The notes: generated by a model from the sequence alone, not told the origin. A stretch of 64,000 bases of DNA from Micrasema longulum (GCA_022494885.1 JAGVSM010001275.1:1-64000), one strand, 5' to 3'; counted from the stretch's first letter, positions 31,160-41,700 are shown. Program-made: numbers and translations.

Positions 31160-31466
31160 GGAGCTACAGGATTTAAGAGTCCAACGGGGATGTGTGATGT
31201 CACCATGGATAATCAACGTTTGTATCGACTGTATGAAAGAACAGAAAGGCTAGGAGAATAGGAGCAAAAATGGGTGATTTAACTGGCAATTGTCTCTTGT
31301 ATGCTGACGATGCCGCGCTTCTTGCTAACAACAAAGAGGAACTGCAATTCTTGGTAACAAAGGTCAACGATGTGTGCGAGGGAAGCCATTTGCTGATGAA
31401 TGTCGATAAATCCAATGTGATGGTTTTCGAAAGAAATGAAAACTAAATGTGAAATCACTGTGAATG
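31160..31466 (+). mobile_element. LINE family A, left part of an interrupted copy
   Basis: Degraded frames: QRGCVMSPWIINVCID, then LYADDAALLANNKEELQFLV in another frame and CEITVNG. Interrupted at 31467 by a minus-strand family A copy; resumes at 32428. Confidence 0.85.
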
Positions 31467-32427
31467 GACAACAACAACAAACCATCACGCCGTTTCCCCG
31501 CAGGGGTAGGCAGAGAGGATAGAACGCCATAACACTCTATCTTGGCATACAGACCTCGCTTCCTCTACATTCATACATCTTCTATGCACGCACGCCGATT
31601 ATTCCTACTTTTGACATGTCCATCTTCAAGTATTTGATGGACTTGATCGTGCCATGTCTTTCTCGGTCTTCCTCGTTTTCTGCATCCATCAACATTTGCA
31701 TCGTAGATCCTTTTAGCCGTTCTTTCGCTGTCCATTCGCTCTACATGTCCAAACCAACGCAGCACCCCTTTCTTGATTCTGTCAATAATGCATGTCTCAG
31801 CCTTACACACTTCACGGATCTCGACATTTGTGCACCTATCATACATCGTTTTACCACACATTCGCCTGAGGGATTGCATTTCGACAGCATTCAACCTACT
31901 TTCATCATTATTTTCCAATTCCATACTTAGCTCCCATACATTAGAGTTGGAACTAGAACTCCGTTGTGAACTGCTAGTTTAGCCTCCTGCGATAAACATT
32001 TGTTTTCCAAAGTAGATTTTAGTGCACCGTTCACCCTGTTCCCGGCACTCACCCTCCTTTCAATATCTTTCTCGGCCTTTCCGTCCCTAGTAAACATTCT
32101 TCCCAGATACACAAATTCTTCTACCTGATTCAGAATATCTCCGTTCACGCTGATCTCACATTTAGTTATATTTTCATCCCTTTCAAAAACCATCACTTTC
32201 GATTTATCAACATTCATAAGCAAATCGCTTTTCTTGCATACATCGTAGACTTTTGTTACCAAGAATTGAAGGTCTTCTTTGCTGCTAGCAAGAAGCGCGG
32301 CATCATCCGCATACAGAAGACAGTTAACAGTTATACCACTCATTTTTGCTCCCATTCTTAAATCTTTCAGTTCTTTCATACAGTTATCGATGTATATGTT
32401 GAACAACCATGGTGACATTACACATCC
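31467..32427 (-). mobile_element. LINE family A, minus strand, nested in another family A copy
   Basis: Starts with the (CAA)n tail (reverse of TTG) at 31469. Reverse-strand frames read MSPWLFNIYIDNCMKELKDL, LLYADDAALLASSKEDLQFL, EEFVYLGRMFTRDGKAEKDI, then after a frameshift near 31927 RRMCGKTMYDRCTNVEIREV and GCRKRGRPRKTWHDQVHQIL. ctgtgaatg at 31458-31466 and 32428-32436 is the target duplication. Confidence 0.92.
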
Positions 32428-33105
32428 CTGTGAATGTGTAATAGTGGGGTTATACTAAAACTGGTAGAGAAATTTGTGTACCTGGGAAGTATGATTACTA
32501 GGGATGGAATGACCGAGATAGATATTGAACGGACGGTGAGTGCCGGGAACAGAGTGAACGGTGCACTTAAATCAACCTTGGCAAATAAATGCTTGTCGCA
32601 AGAGGCAAAATTAGCAGTTCGCAATGGAGTCCCGGTCCCGACTCTGATGTGTGGGAGCGAAGAATGGACTTGGAAAAACAGGGATAAAAGTAGGATGAAC
32701 GCTGACAAAATACGATCTGTCCGGCGAATGTGTGGTAAAACTATGCACGATAGTTGCACAAATGTCGAGATCCGTACATTATGTAAGGCTGAGATAAGCA
32801 TTATCGACAAAATCAAGAAACGAGCTCTGCGCTGGTTTGGACAGCGAAAGAACGGCTAAAAACATTTACAATGGATGCAGAAATCGAGGAAGACCGAGAA
32901 AGACATGGCATGACCGAATCCATCAAATACTCGAAGATGGACATGACAAAAGTAGGAATAATCGGTGCGCGTGCATGAGAAGATGTATTAATACAGAGGA
33001 ACCGAGGTGCGTGTGCAAAGATAGAGCGATGTGGCGTTCTATCTTCTCTGCCTATCTTTACGGAGAAGCGGCGTGATGGTTTGCTGTTGTTGTTGTAAGA
33101 TTTGA
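32428..33105 (+). mobile_element. LINE family A, right part of the interrupted copy
   Basis: KLVEKFVYLGSMITRDGMTE, GNRVNGALKSTLANKCLSQE, RRMCGKTMHDSCTNVEIRTL; a deletion at 32845 shifts the frame, then GCRNRGRPRKTWHDRIHQIL and GEAA-stop (33074-33076), followed by gctgttgttgttg. Confidence 0.9.
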
Positions 33106-33369
33106 AAGATAATTTAATACCACCTTAGGCCACTGCACCCTTTCGTCAGACACCCGATCAGCCCATGAGAGGGTTACAATTCCAGTATCGATCTACAAAC
33201 ATTTGGACATGCTCAAAATATTGCAATTAATGAGTCGTGATTTTTCCATAACATTAAAATTTTTACGTCTCATGATTTGAGTCAATAATTGTTAACATTA
33301 AATACGAAAAACGTGATGTAAAACTATTACAGTTAAGGGGACAGCTTTCGCTTCATTTTTCTTTAATAA
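33106..33369. other. No feature recognised
   Basis: Contains acaaacatttggacatgctc and aaaatattg, a remnant of the dispersed-unit end at about 33190-33230. Confidence 0.4.
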
Positions 33370-33530
33370 TAATATAAAATAATGTCTTTAATAGAGTGAA
33401 AAAATCTATCTCCCTTGATTACAAAATAGAAAATATTAATTTAGATGAAGTCAAGTCTATTGAGGACCTCGGAGTTATCATGGACTGTAAACTTACCTTC
33501 AATTAATATATTATATATAAGTAGATAATT

Positions 33531-34304
33531 TATGTAGCGCCATTTTTGTGAGAATCACCTCAAGGGCGCTGTACAATTAATAAATATCCCAGTACGTCTT
33601 GCAGCTACAGAGCGCATGGACGGTTGGGATTCTAGTTTCTCGTTTTTAATTAAGAACAATAAAAAATTATAACAGATAGGGGCTAGATTACAGGACGTCT
33701 TGCAGCTACAGAGCGCATAGACAGTTAGAAATTTAGCCCCCATTTACACATTTTAAAAATTGACAAGTAAATTTAGTGTATTAATGATATAAAAAAATAA
33801 AAAACAATAATAATAATAAAAAGGAGTAAGATTACAACACGTCTTGCAGCTATTAAGCGCATATACGATTGGAATTCTAGACCCCATTTACAAAATTTAG
33901 GTATTTTAAAGTTGATATTTGAAAGCTAGATAACCAATCATCGTGCAGCTACAAAGCGCATGGACGAGTGGAATTCCAGCAAAGTTAGAATGATATCAAT
34001 AAATTTATAAAAAATAGAGCATAGTAGTAAATTTGTCAAGTGTTCATGCCAAGAAGTAAGCAATAAAAAACTAAATAAATTAAACACTGTTTCAACTCCA
34101 TGATAAGGTCAAATGGAGATAGATGTCCGAAGAGAAGCTTTTGTAGACAGTAGGTTGATACCGTCGCCATGTGGCCCACTGGCTGTTTGATAATTTCTGG
34201 AAACGCACGTGTGTAGTTACTGGGGGATTATGCCTATTGTTCCAACGACTTGGTGTCCATTTTGGACCGTATTATTTCGTTTTATGAGACGCAACATTCC
34301 ATAC
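33531..34304 (-). mobile_element. Minus copy of the 21727-22505 repeat
   Basis: Reverse complement carries the same four gtagctgcaagacg-type units and the CR1-like tail next to the break in LINE C (33531-33575). Confidence 0.85.
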
Positions 34305-34392
34305 TGATACTATGATTAACAAGTCACTAAAACTCTTGGGTTTTGTTAGCAGGACGTCTAGTAACTTTACTAATATGTTCACGGTTAAAATC

Positions 34393-35395
34393 TCAGAGTA
34401 ATAATGCGTAACCTAGAGAGAAGCCCTATCACTATGTTTCATAGAACGCAAGCGATGTTGGTTCGTTGGTTAGCAACCAATTGGTGGGCATTTTGTTTTA
34501 TTTGACAGCATAAACATAACGGTTCGATCGGATGCTTTTGTAGCTGTGCTCTGCTTTGTTTGTAAATAACTTGGATATTTACGTTATAATAAATAAAAAT
34601 CCACTATGGCGAATTGAAGTATGTTTGATTGCAGCAGTAGGAGCGCCAAAGCTGTTAAAGGAGTCAGTTTTCACAGGTAATTGATTCCGAATATTTTCCC
34701 ATGATTTACATTGATTTTTGGCATTTATTGTCCCGACACGTGTATTATGTTGCTTAAAAACTTTCCTTATATCAACATATTTACTTCAGATATTATTTTT
34801 TCTCAATTTAAGGAATAAATTTGTGAATTAAAGTATGTTTCCTGTTGACAATGACAGTTGATTACGGGCAATATGTCGGGGCCGCACTAGGCATCCATAT
34901 AAAGTTTGAGTTTTTATCGAGTAGAGGTTGATTAAAATTTGACTCGAAAATAGCAACGTTAAACTTGAAATCGCATCTAAAATGACGTGTCCAAATTTCA
35001 GGCCGCTACGACTCGCCGTTTCGGAGATGTGACGGACAAACAAACAAACTCAACACAGGACTTTGGTTCCATGGAGTTGGGATTTATGTCTCAATAAATA
35101 TATTGTGAATAAAATGAATAAATAAATAAAAAAATTAACACAAACATGTATTTTCAGTTTTATAAAATAAGTATAGGCGAATTATAGAAAAACAGATTGG
35201 AATAACCCTGCAATGATAAGAACACGGGTACATATTTAAAAGTAATTACAATGCAAATTAATATCCATTTGGCAATTCTCGACCTGAGTACGGCCCATTG
35301 TTTTGCTGCGAACTGTAGCTAACTTAATACCCAATAGACATAGAATGGTTTTCCTACGTTTGGGCTCCTCTCTAGGTTACGCATTATTACTCTGA
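34393..35395 (+). mobile_element. P-element-like MITE with THAP-like exon
   Basis: 35-bp terminal inverted repeats, 33 of 35 matching: 34393-34427 begins tcagagtaataatgcgtaac and 35361-35395 is its inverse. ggttaaaa (34383-34390) and ggttagaa (35396-35403) are a likely 8-bp target duplication with one change and two stray bases. Inside, 34621-34676 encodes MFDCSSRSAKAVKGVSFHR followed by gtaa, like the start of a THAP zinc finger and its first intron. 31-bp-type ends, 8-bp duplication and THAP are P-superfamily traits. No further transposase seen. 34850-35130 (ctcgccgtttcggagatgtg, aataaataaataaa end) may be another repeat inside it. Confidence 0.75.
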
Positions 35396-35569
35396 GGTTA
35401 GAACACTATATTGCTCACTTGTTCGGCCTCTTTTAGAATATGCCTCGGCGATCTGGTCTCCCTTCTACGTAGGCCGGATAAATCATATCGAATCGGTGCA
35501 AGATCGTTTGCTAAGAAAAGTAGCATGGATGATTGGCCTCGAGAGGGGAGACTACACTTCGGAGAAATG

Positions 35570-36407
35570 GAGTCAAATAGGTGCGAAGGTTTTCACGGTC
35601 ACTGTTATCAATATTATGTATCTTTTTTGGGTGATACCGTGTATGTTGGATTTGATCCGACGTTTCGGCTACCATTGCAGGAGCCATCTTCAGGGAAAGC
35701 TGTGTGTTTTATAGAGAAATGTATGTGTTTATGTACTAGTAATTTGTACCGTGTCACAGTCAGCAGTAAGCACATTTCTAGTTTTGTAGGAAAGAATAAT
35801 TATGTTTATGTACTAGTAATTTGTACCGTGTCGCAGTCGGCAGTAGGCACATTTCAATTCGTTTTTGTCATATGTAGTGCTGGGAACCATGTTGAATTTA
35901 ATTTAAGCCCGTCGTCTTTGTTTATATTATTTGGATGTCTGTGTATTTCAATTGCCTCTTTTATTATTCGAGCACTATAATTACTAGGTTTATGTAGAAT
36001 TTTTGGTTCAAAGGCGGAAAAATGTCCTGTGTCGTATAAAGTGTTCCGCTATTGCGGATTTGTCTGGGTGCCCAAGTTTACACGCTCTTTTGTGTTCGTC
36101 AATTCTCTTCTTTGCTGTGCGCCCTGTTTGTCCAATATACACTTTATCACATCCTTGGCAACTTAGTTTGTACACGGCTTCAGTTTCCAGAGGATTTTTA
36201 TCTTTTGGGTTTACTAAATGGTCTTTTGTTTTTCCCACAGTCCCAAACGTTGTTGCAATATTTTGTTTCTTCAGCACTTTGGCTATCCTGTCAGTTACAT
36301 TCTGTACATATGGCAGGTATGCAGTCCCTCTGGTAATATCTTCTTCCTTGTTCTTCTTTGTCCCTTGCGATTTAATAATGTTGTCAATTTGTTTCTTGTG
36401 TATTGTG
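35570..36407 (-). mobile_element. Penelope-like element, GIY-YIG endonuclease part
   Basis: Reverse-strand reading: RKKILPEGLHTCHMYRM, IAKVLKKQNIATTFGTVGKT, KDHLVNPKDKNPLETEAVYK, LSCQGCDKVYIGQTGRTAKK, RIDEHKRACKLGHPDKSAIA, EHFIRHRTFF, then REAIEIHRHP-like IIKEAIEIHRHPNNINKDDG. VYKLSC...CDKVYIGQTGR is the GIY-YIG core of Penelope-like elements. The 3' part has a 77-bp tandem duplication (35726, 35803) and the typical acgtttcggctaccattgca phrase. Confidence 0.9.
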
Positions 36408-36575
36408 GTGTATAGAAAACCAACACATACGAATCGATACTTACACGCTGATTCACATCATCATCCAGCCCAAAAACGAGGATTAATAAATACACTTCTA
36501 ACAAGAGCGACTCGAATATGCGAAGATTCCGAAAAGGGCGAAGAGTTCAACAAAATTTCAGATGCATTGGAGCAT
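36408..36575 (+). mobile_element. Penelope-like reverse transcriptase fragment, inverted
   Basis: Plus-strand frame: VYRKPTHTNRYLHADSHHHP, AQKRGLINTLLTRATRICED, SEKGEEFNKISDAL. RKPTHTNRYL is a hallmark of Penelope RT. It abuts the minus-strand GIY-YIG part head to head. Confidence 0.85.
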
Positions 36576-36577
36576 AA

Positions 36578-36890
36578 TCTCTCTAAGTCTCTAACATTAG
36601 TGCGTAGATTATTCCACAATCGAGCGGTTACTACTGTGAAAGACGAGGCAAGAAAATTAGAGCGATGACAGGGTATTAAAAGGGTTCTCTCGTTACTAGA
36701 ACGAAGAGATAGTCCGTATTGTGAAAGAGGTTGGATGAGCTCTCTCAGATAAACAGGCGAAGTGGGATTATTTAAAATATTGTGAAGAAGTTATAGAATG
36801 TGAATGTTTCTTCTATGCCTGGTACTCAGCCAGTGTAGTTGCGTGCGATACTCGGTTATGTGGTCGAATTTGCGAAGATGACAGGTGATG
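36578..36890 (-). mobile_element. LINE family E C-terminus
   Basis: Reverse complement encodes RSNFLASSFTVVTARLWNNL and RTNVRD; upstream part matches 62160-62300 (cataaccgagtatcgcacgc). The plus-strand frame through this stretch is a shadow. Confidence 0.8.
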
Positions 36891-37042
36891 ACAGATAAAT
36901 GCTCTCCGTCATTGTATAAAAAATATGTGATTGTTGCTGGTACCTTACCCCTTAAAAACAATAGCGCCGTATTTTCGTTCTAATGAGATTTTACATACAG
37001 TTAATTCTAGAATTCCTGATGGGTGAGAACCTGATATATGAG

Positions 37043-37228
37043 TAACTTCAAATCAAATAAATTATTTAGAATCAAATATACACATCTACATTGAAGATCG
37101 AAAGTCGAAAAAAAATACCTCTAAAACGGTAAGTCGCAGCGACGTGAAATTCATCATTATTCTGTCCGCTCCCTAGTTGGAGCATCTGTGTCCACAAAGA
37201 TCCTCCAGGCATCTCTGTCGGCCTTGTG
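37043..37228 (-). repeat. LINE tail, left copy of a direct duplication flanking a SINE
   Basis: Matches 37471-37657 over about 185 bp (ttatttagaatcaaatatac, gtaagtcgcagcgacgtgaa, gtccgctccctagt, ccaggcatctctgtcg). Confidence 0.85.
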
Positions 37229-37468
37229 GTCTAATGGTCAGCGCGTTTGCCTACCATGCGAGAGGTCTCGGGTTCGATTCCCGACAAGGTTGATATGAAA
37301 TATTTATTTAAAAGGGTGTTTTCACACCAGAATATTTCATAGTCCCTAGGCTGGTACGCGAAGCGTTAGACTGATCATCTTACTCTCATGTAACAAAAAT
37401 GATCAAGATACGCTGCGATTGGTGTACTAATACAGTGCCCTATGGAAAGGGAATGATGATGATGATGA
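37222..37468 (+). mobile_element. tRNA-derived SINE, family 1
   Basis: tRNA-like head with A box (gtggtctaatggtcagcgcg) and B box (ggttcgattcccgac), a tRNA-unrelated body (gtccctaggctggtacg, tactaatacagtgcccta) and an ATG-repeat tail. Minus copy at 43738-43998. Confidence 0.9.
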
Positions 37469-37559
37469 ATTTCAATTAAATATATTATTTAGAATCAAAT
37501 ATACCCATCTACATTATTGAACACCGAAAAAAAAAATACCTCCAAAACGGTAAGTCGTA

Positions 37560-37862
37560 GCGACGTGAAATTCATCATCATTCCATCATTGTCCGCTCCC
37601 TAGTCGGAGCATATGGTGTCCACGAAGATCCCCAGGCATCTCTGTCGCCTGACGGCTCCTGCGCATCCGCCAAGTCAGGTTCGCGTCTCGTAGTTCTGAC
37701 ACGAACTGCCGACGAACGTCCAGGACGTCGAGAGCCTGATGCCTCGTAAAGTAGGCAAGCGTGGTTAAGGCTCTCGGGAGGCGTCGGCAGCACATGGCCG
37801 AGCCAACGGTATCGCCTCCGCTTGATGACCAACGCAGACCCGAGATTCTTCTGAGACACCTT
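37560..37862 (-). mobile_element. RTE/CR1-type LINE C-terminus
   Basis: Reverse-strand reading: VIKRRRYRWLGHVLPTPPES, HACLLYEASGSRRPGRS and DRDAWGSSW, with frameshifts. The (R)RRYRWLGHV...RRPGRPR pattern is the C-terminus of a common insect LINE. The 3' end lies in the duplicated segment. Confidence 0.8.
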
Positions 37863-38059
37863 TTTTCAAAATTAAGTATTTTGCTGGTTTGGGCCCTGGA
37901 GTGGGGCCACGATTCGCACCTCTAGAGGAGAATAGGTGTTATGCAGGCGTTATATAGGCGGAATTTGGCGTTCACTGAGTAAATATCCGATCTCCGGACA
38001 GCCTTCATACTGTTGAAGTGTTTCATACAGTAGTAATGCGTTGAAGATGTTAGGATTTG

Positions 38060-38268
38060 TTCCGCGTACTGCCAGGGTTTTCGAAAATACCCGCGTACTG
38101 AGAACTCTTTACAACTCCTCGGTGCGAAGTAGACTCGAGAGTCTGGGGGCCACATGAACTGAAGTACTCTCTTATGATTGAGAAAATCCAAAAGAAGTTT
38201 CTGAGATATCTCTACATGAGAGAGTGCGGGTATTATCCTCGGCTCTACCCGACCGAGTTTTTAAAAAA
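38060..38268 (+). mobile_element. LINE family C, left part of interrupted copy
   Basis: RVLRTLYNSSVRSRLE then, after a frameshift, SRVWGPHELKYSLMIEKIQK, KFLRYLYMRECGYYPRLYPT. Continues at 39118 after a LINE D insertion. Confidence 0.8.
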
Positions 38269-38269
38269 A

Positions 38270-39112
38270 TATATATATTTAAATTTCATTGATAAACCCT
38301 TACTTACATTTAACAAAATATTTTCACTTTTAAAATTCACATTCTACTGTTAATAATAATATTTTTAACATCTTGTGTAAAGGTTGTCTGAGTCTTTTGT
38401 TTAGTTTTGTCTGGTAGTTTATTGTATAATTTCAGTCCATGGTTTATTAGTCTCGATTGTTCTTTTCTCATTTTGAAAGATTGTATATGATATTTTTCTG
38501 ATATTCTCATATTGTGTTCATGTTTAGTACAGTTTTTTTCAAGTTTTAATTCTTCGTCTACAATTACATCAGTGGCTAATTTGTGAACAAATTTTAAAGA
38601 TTCTAGTTTAAAGAGTTCAGTCACATTTAATTGTTTAGTTTGTTCAAAAAGTTCTTTAGTTGCTGTTAGATAGAGTAGGTCATATACTAACTTTAATATT
38701 TTATTTTGCTGTCTTTGTAGTCTGTTTATGTCATTTTGATTTCCTGTTCCCCATAGTAGTTGCATATAACATATTTTAGTTTTTACATAGGCTTCATACA
38801 TTTTTTTTTCCTTTGTTGGAACATAGTTTTTGATTTTAAAAAATAGACTCGATAAAGTCGCCATTTTGCAAATTAAATTGTTGATATGAATTGTCCATGT
38901 CAATTGTCTGTCTATTGTTAGTCCTAAGTATTTAACATGTTCAATTTCAGTTAGTCGTTCATTATTTATGTAAGCATCTACTTTGTGACATATTTTTCTA
39001 GATTCAAAATGGATAATATTGCATTTTTTTTCATTAAGTGTAAGTAAGTTTGTGCTTGTCCATTTAGTCAACATAGTAAAGTCTTCGTTCATGTCATTGC
39101 TTGTTGTACAAT
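38270..39112 (-). mobile_element. LINE family D, 251-codon C-terminal frame
   Basis: Reverse-strand frame 39092-38337: NEDFTMLTKWTSTNLLTLNE, KKCNIIHFESRKI, EHVKYLGLTIDRQLTWTIHI, KMYEAYVKTKICYMQLLWGT, RLQRQQNKILKLVYDLLYLT, HNMRISEKYHIQSFKMRKEQ, ending INSRM-stop. This is the region after the YADD motif. Open throughout, so relatively young. Sits inside a plus-strand LINE C. Confidence 0.9.
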
Positions 39113-39117
39113 GTTTC

Positions 39118-39480
39118 TCCAGGGTATGTTCGGCTACAACAGTTTAGAGACTAGAAGGAATGTTATTTGACTACACATTTTTATCGATTGTTGCGCGGTA
39201 TGATCGATAATCCTGAGATTATGATGAGCATTGGTTTGTATGTTCCTGATAATTACCTAAGACAGCGTCAGCATAGATTGTTTCATATTCCTTGTTGTTG
39301 GAAGGGCTATCACTACGCAGAACAACATCGCTCTGGATATTGATCTGTTCCATGTATCCGAAGGGGTTTTCCGGATTCTCCTACTACTTTGACATGAGTA
39401 TCTTTCGTGTATTTTTTTCTTTTTTATATTATGTACGTATTGAATACATGTTTGTAATGTATATGTTATATTAAAAATAC
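39118..39480 (+). mobile_element. LINE family C, right part
   Basis: Frames: MFGYNSLETRRNVI, then THFYRLLRGMIDNPEIMMSI, GLYVPDNYLRQRQHRLFHIP. Same C-terminal signature as 23893-24138, with frameshifts. Confidence 0.8.
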
Positions 39481-39629
39481 ATTAATTGAATTGAATGTGG
39501 CGCCTGCTATTCTTAGCCGCACTTTCAGTTATTTTTGAAAGCTGCCATTTTCTGTAACTCCCGGGTATTTATTTATGCTTTGTTAAGTTAGTTCAAAACA
39601 TTTTAAGAACTAATATAAACTTTTGATAA

Positions 39630-40145
39630 TATTAACATATTACAACAGAGATGAAGAACATTTAAGAGAAGTTAATATAGAAGAACCTCACAAACATCAA
39701 CAGATGAAAGAATCGAAGTAATATAGATGTTCAAATATGGGCAGAATGGTGAATGTTACACAGTGTGTAAAGTGGCCACTTAAACCAGCCATTGACAGGT
39801 CATAAGCCCTGTAGATGCCTAGACTTATATATTGGCGGCCTCCGTGGTGTGGTGGTCAAGACGCTTGACTCACGCACGGAAGGTTCCGGGTTCGATTCCC
39901 GGTGAGAACACAAAAATTAAAATGTGATTTTTCTCAAGCCTGGGTGCTCTGTGATGTAATTCACCACTGTAATTAGGCCTCCTGGCCTGTTGTGGTGCAA
40001 AAAAAAAATGTAAAAAATACATTACCTTCTCTTAAATGTTCTTCATCTCTGTTGTAATATGTTAATATAAACAGCTCCCCAGGGAGTTGAATCCAGTCCT
40101 TGTCTACAAAAATTTGGACAAACTCAAAATATTGTTGCAATTTTT
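39630..40145 (+). repeat. Dispersed unit, split by a SINE
   Basis: 39640-39700 is a reverse-orientation end (acatattacaacagagatga); 39700-39835 the forward core (aagtggccacttaaaccagc, gccctgtagatgcctagac); 40014-40140 the forward tail (attaccttctcttaaatgtt, ctccccagggagttgaatcc). The SINE at 39836-40013 separates them. Confidence 0.85.
39836..40013 (+). mobile_element. tRNA-derived SINE, family 2
   Basis: A box-like gtggtggtcaagacgc and B box ggttcgattcccggtg, then a body ending ggcctcctggcctgttgtgg and an A-rich tail. Related copy at 51597-51745. Confidence 0.85.
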
Positions 40146-40475
40146 TTAATTTTTTTTTTTGTTACATATTGAGTATGTTTTTTAAAATTTAAATATCTAT
40201 CCAAGTAGACCTTGAGATACTTTATTTCGTCCTCATGATTTTTATTCATATTATCAATATTGATTTTGCAACCCTGGGGTATTATTTTTGTCCCAATAAT
40301 CATATATTTTGTTTTTGATATATTTAATTTCAATTTATTTACTTTTAACCATTTTGATATATTTCCTAAATCGTAATTAATTTTATTTATCATCGTGTCA
40401 TAATTATCTTCTGATATGTAAACTAGTGCATCATCTGCAAACAGTTGGATTTCACAATTTTTTTTTAAATTTGTT
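40124..40475 (-). mobile_element. LINE reverse transcriptase fragment
   Basis: Reverse-strand frame: EIQLFADDALVYISEDNYDT, then INKINYDLGNISKWLKVNKL, KLNISKTKYMIIGTK, IKYLKVYLDRYLNF. FADD is the RT catalytic motif. Confidence 0.85.
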
Positions 40476-40498
40476 TTTTAACATTTTTTGGTTCGTAC

Positions 40499-40770
40499 TT
40501 AACTTCAATATCAATGCATAGATGGCGCTTCCAACTCGTTTGTGGATGGGTTCTTGATTCGTAGCATATATACAAAAACCAAAAATGTTACCTGGTGTGG
40601 ATATTCGCTAAAAATAAGCGTAATGGGGAATGTTGTAGTACCTACATAAAGTGGCCACTTAACCCAGCCAATGACAGGTCATAAGCCCTGTAAACGCTCG
40701 AATATCCATAATCCTGAATCTTGAATTTGAAAAAAAATCTACCTCATCTCTGTAGGGATATAAATAAAAA
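40499..40770 (+). repeat. Dispersed repeat, copy of 1571-1830
   Basis: Same order of blocks as 1571-1830, with the palindromic aagtggccactt core. Confidence 0.8.
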
Positions 40771-40834
40771 TAAATAAAAAAAATGGATTTAACAATATTT
40801 TAGAGATTTACTGATGTCATTTATGCATCTTCCT

Positions 40835-41245
40835 TCTCTGGTCCCAATCCTGGGATTGGCTGGCAGCAATTACCTTCATTCTTCTCCTCCATTCCTCCCT
40901 GTCTTGTGCGGCTCTTCTAAAGTCAGCATATGATGAGCAGCGCACGTCCTCTCATAGGTCCTCCAGGTACTCTCGGCGTGGGCGTCCCCTAGAATTTGTC
41001 CCCTCGGTCATCCCCTCCATTATGACATTCTTGACGTATTACGTGGCCGATCCACCTCGCTCGCCTTTCGGACAAGGTCCTGAGCAAGTGCCTTCCACCT
41101 TCGATTCTTTGGAGAACCTCTTCATTTGTAATGTGGTCTCTCCGGGAAATTCCTAGTAGTCTTCTATAGGAACACATCTCAAAAACCTCTAGTTCATCTC
41201 TTTCGGATAGGCACCATGTAAATATGTATATGATAAACAATATGG
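40835..41245 (-). mobile_element. RTE-like LINE C-terminus
   Basis: Reverse-strand frames: DELEVFEMCSYRRLLGISRR, DHITNEEVLQRIEGG, LSERRARWIGHVIRQ, then SRGRPRREYLEDL and FRRAAQDREEWRRRMK. A common insect RTE/R4-type C-terminus. Confidence 0.85.
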
Positions 41246-41384
41246 GCCCTCTATGAAACTATGAAACTCTCGACCCTTTCGACGACTCGGTTTGACAGAG
41301 TCAGGGAATTTTGGGCATCAAGGCATGAAGCGTCACACAGTACATGGGTTTTTGCATCATTGATTTCAAACCCATGCATGCGGA

Positions 41385-41700
41385 GTACCTATTCAGGCTA
41401 TCTACAGTGACTGAATCGTCCAAAATCCAAACCGTCAATGACTGGATGTCATCAAACAGACTCAAACTCAATCCATCCAAAACTAAGCTTCTTTTGACAG
41501 CGACAAAAAAGCGACAATGCCTTTTCGACCGATCTCCAATTTCAATCCCAGGTTGTGATCTTACCCTTAGTATAAATGCTCAACTACTGGGTGTTCATTT
41601 AGATTCAAATCATTCTCTTCATTCTGCACTACATTCACGCCATAGTGACATGAAGAACAAAGGAAAGTGGCCTATAAAGAGACCACAGTGCGTGCCCAGT
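41385..41700 (+). mobile_element. CR1-like LINE fragment
   Basis: Encodes KIQTVNDWMSSNRLKLNPSK, TKLLLTATKK and INAQLLGVHLDSNHSL, the region after the RT palm. Breaks off near 41645. Confidence 0.75.

Larger units (their letters stand above)
33370..35565 (+). mobile_element. LINE family C copy broken by two insertions
   Basis: Three collinear coding pieces: 33395-33507 (ENINLDEVKSIEDLGVIMDC, KLTFN), 34310-34390 (TMINKSLKLLGFVSRTSSNF, FTVK) and 35396-35560 (VRTLYCSLVRPLLEYASAIW, SPFYVGRINHIESVQDRLLR, VAWMIGLERGD). The first gap holds a minus-strand CR1-tail repeat, the second a P-like MITE. Confidence 0.85.

Noticed and set aside
37222..37295. tRNA-like sequences here and at 39836, 43927, 51597 and 58613 as tRNA genes
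   Set aside because: A and B boxes are present but the acceptor stems do not pair, each is followed by a shared body and tail, and they recur as families, so they are SINEs.
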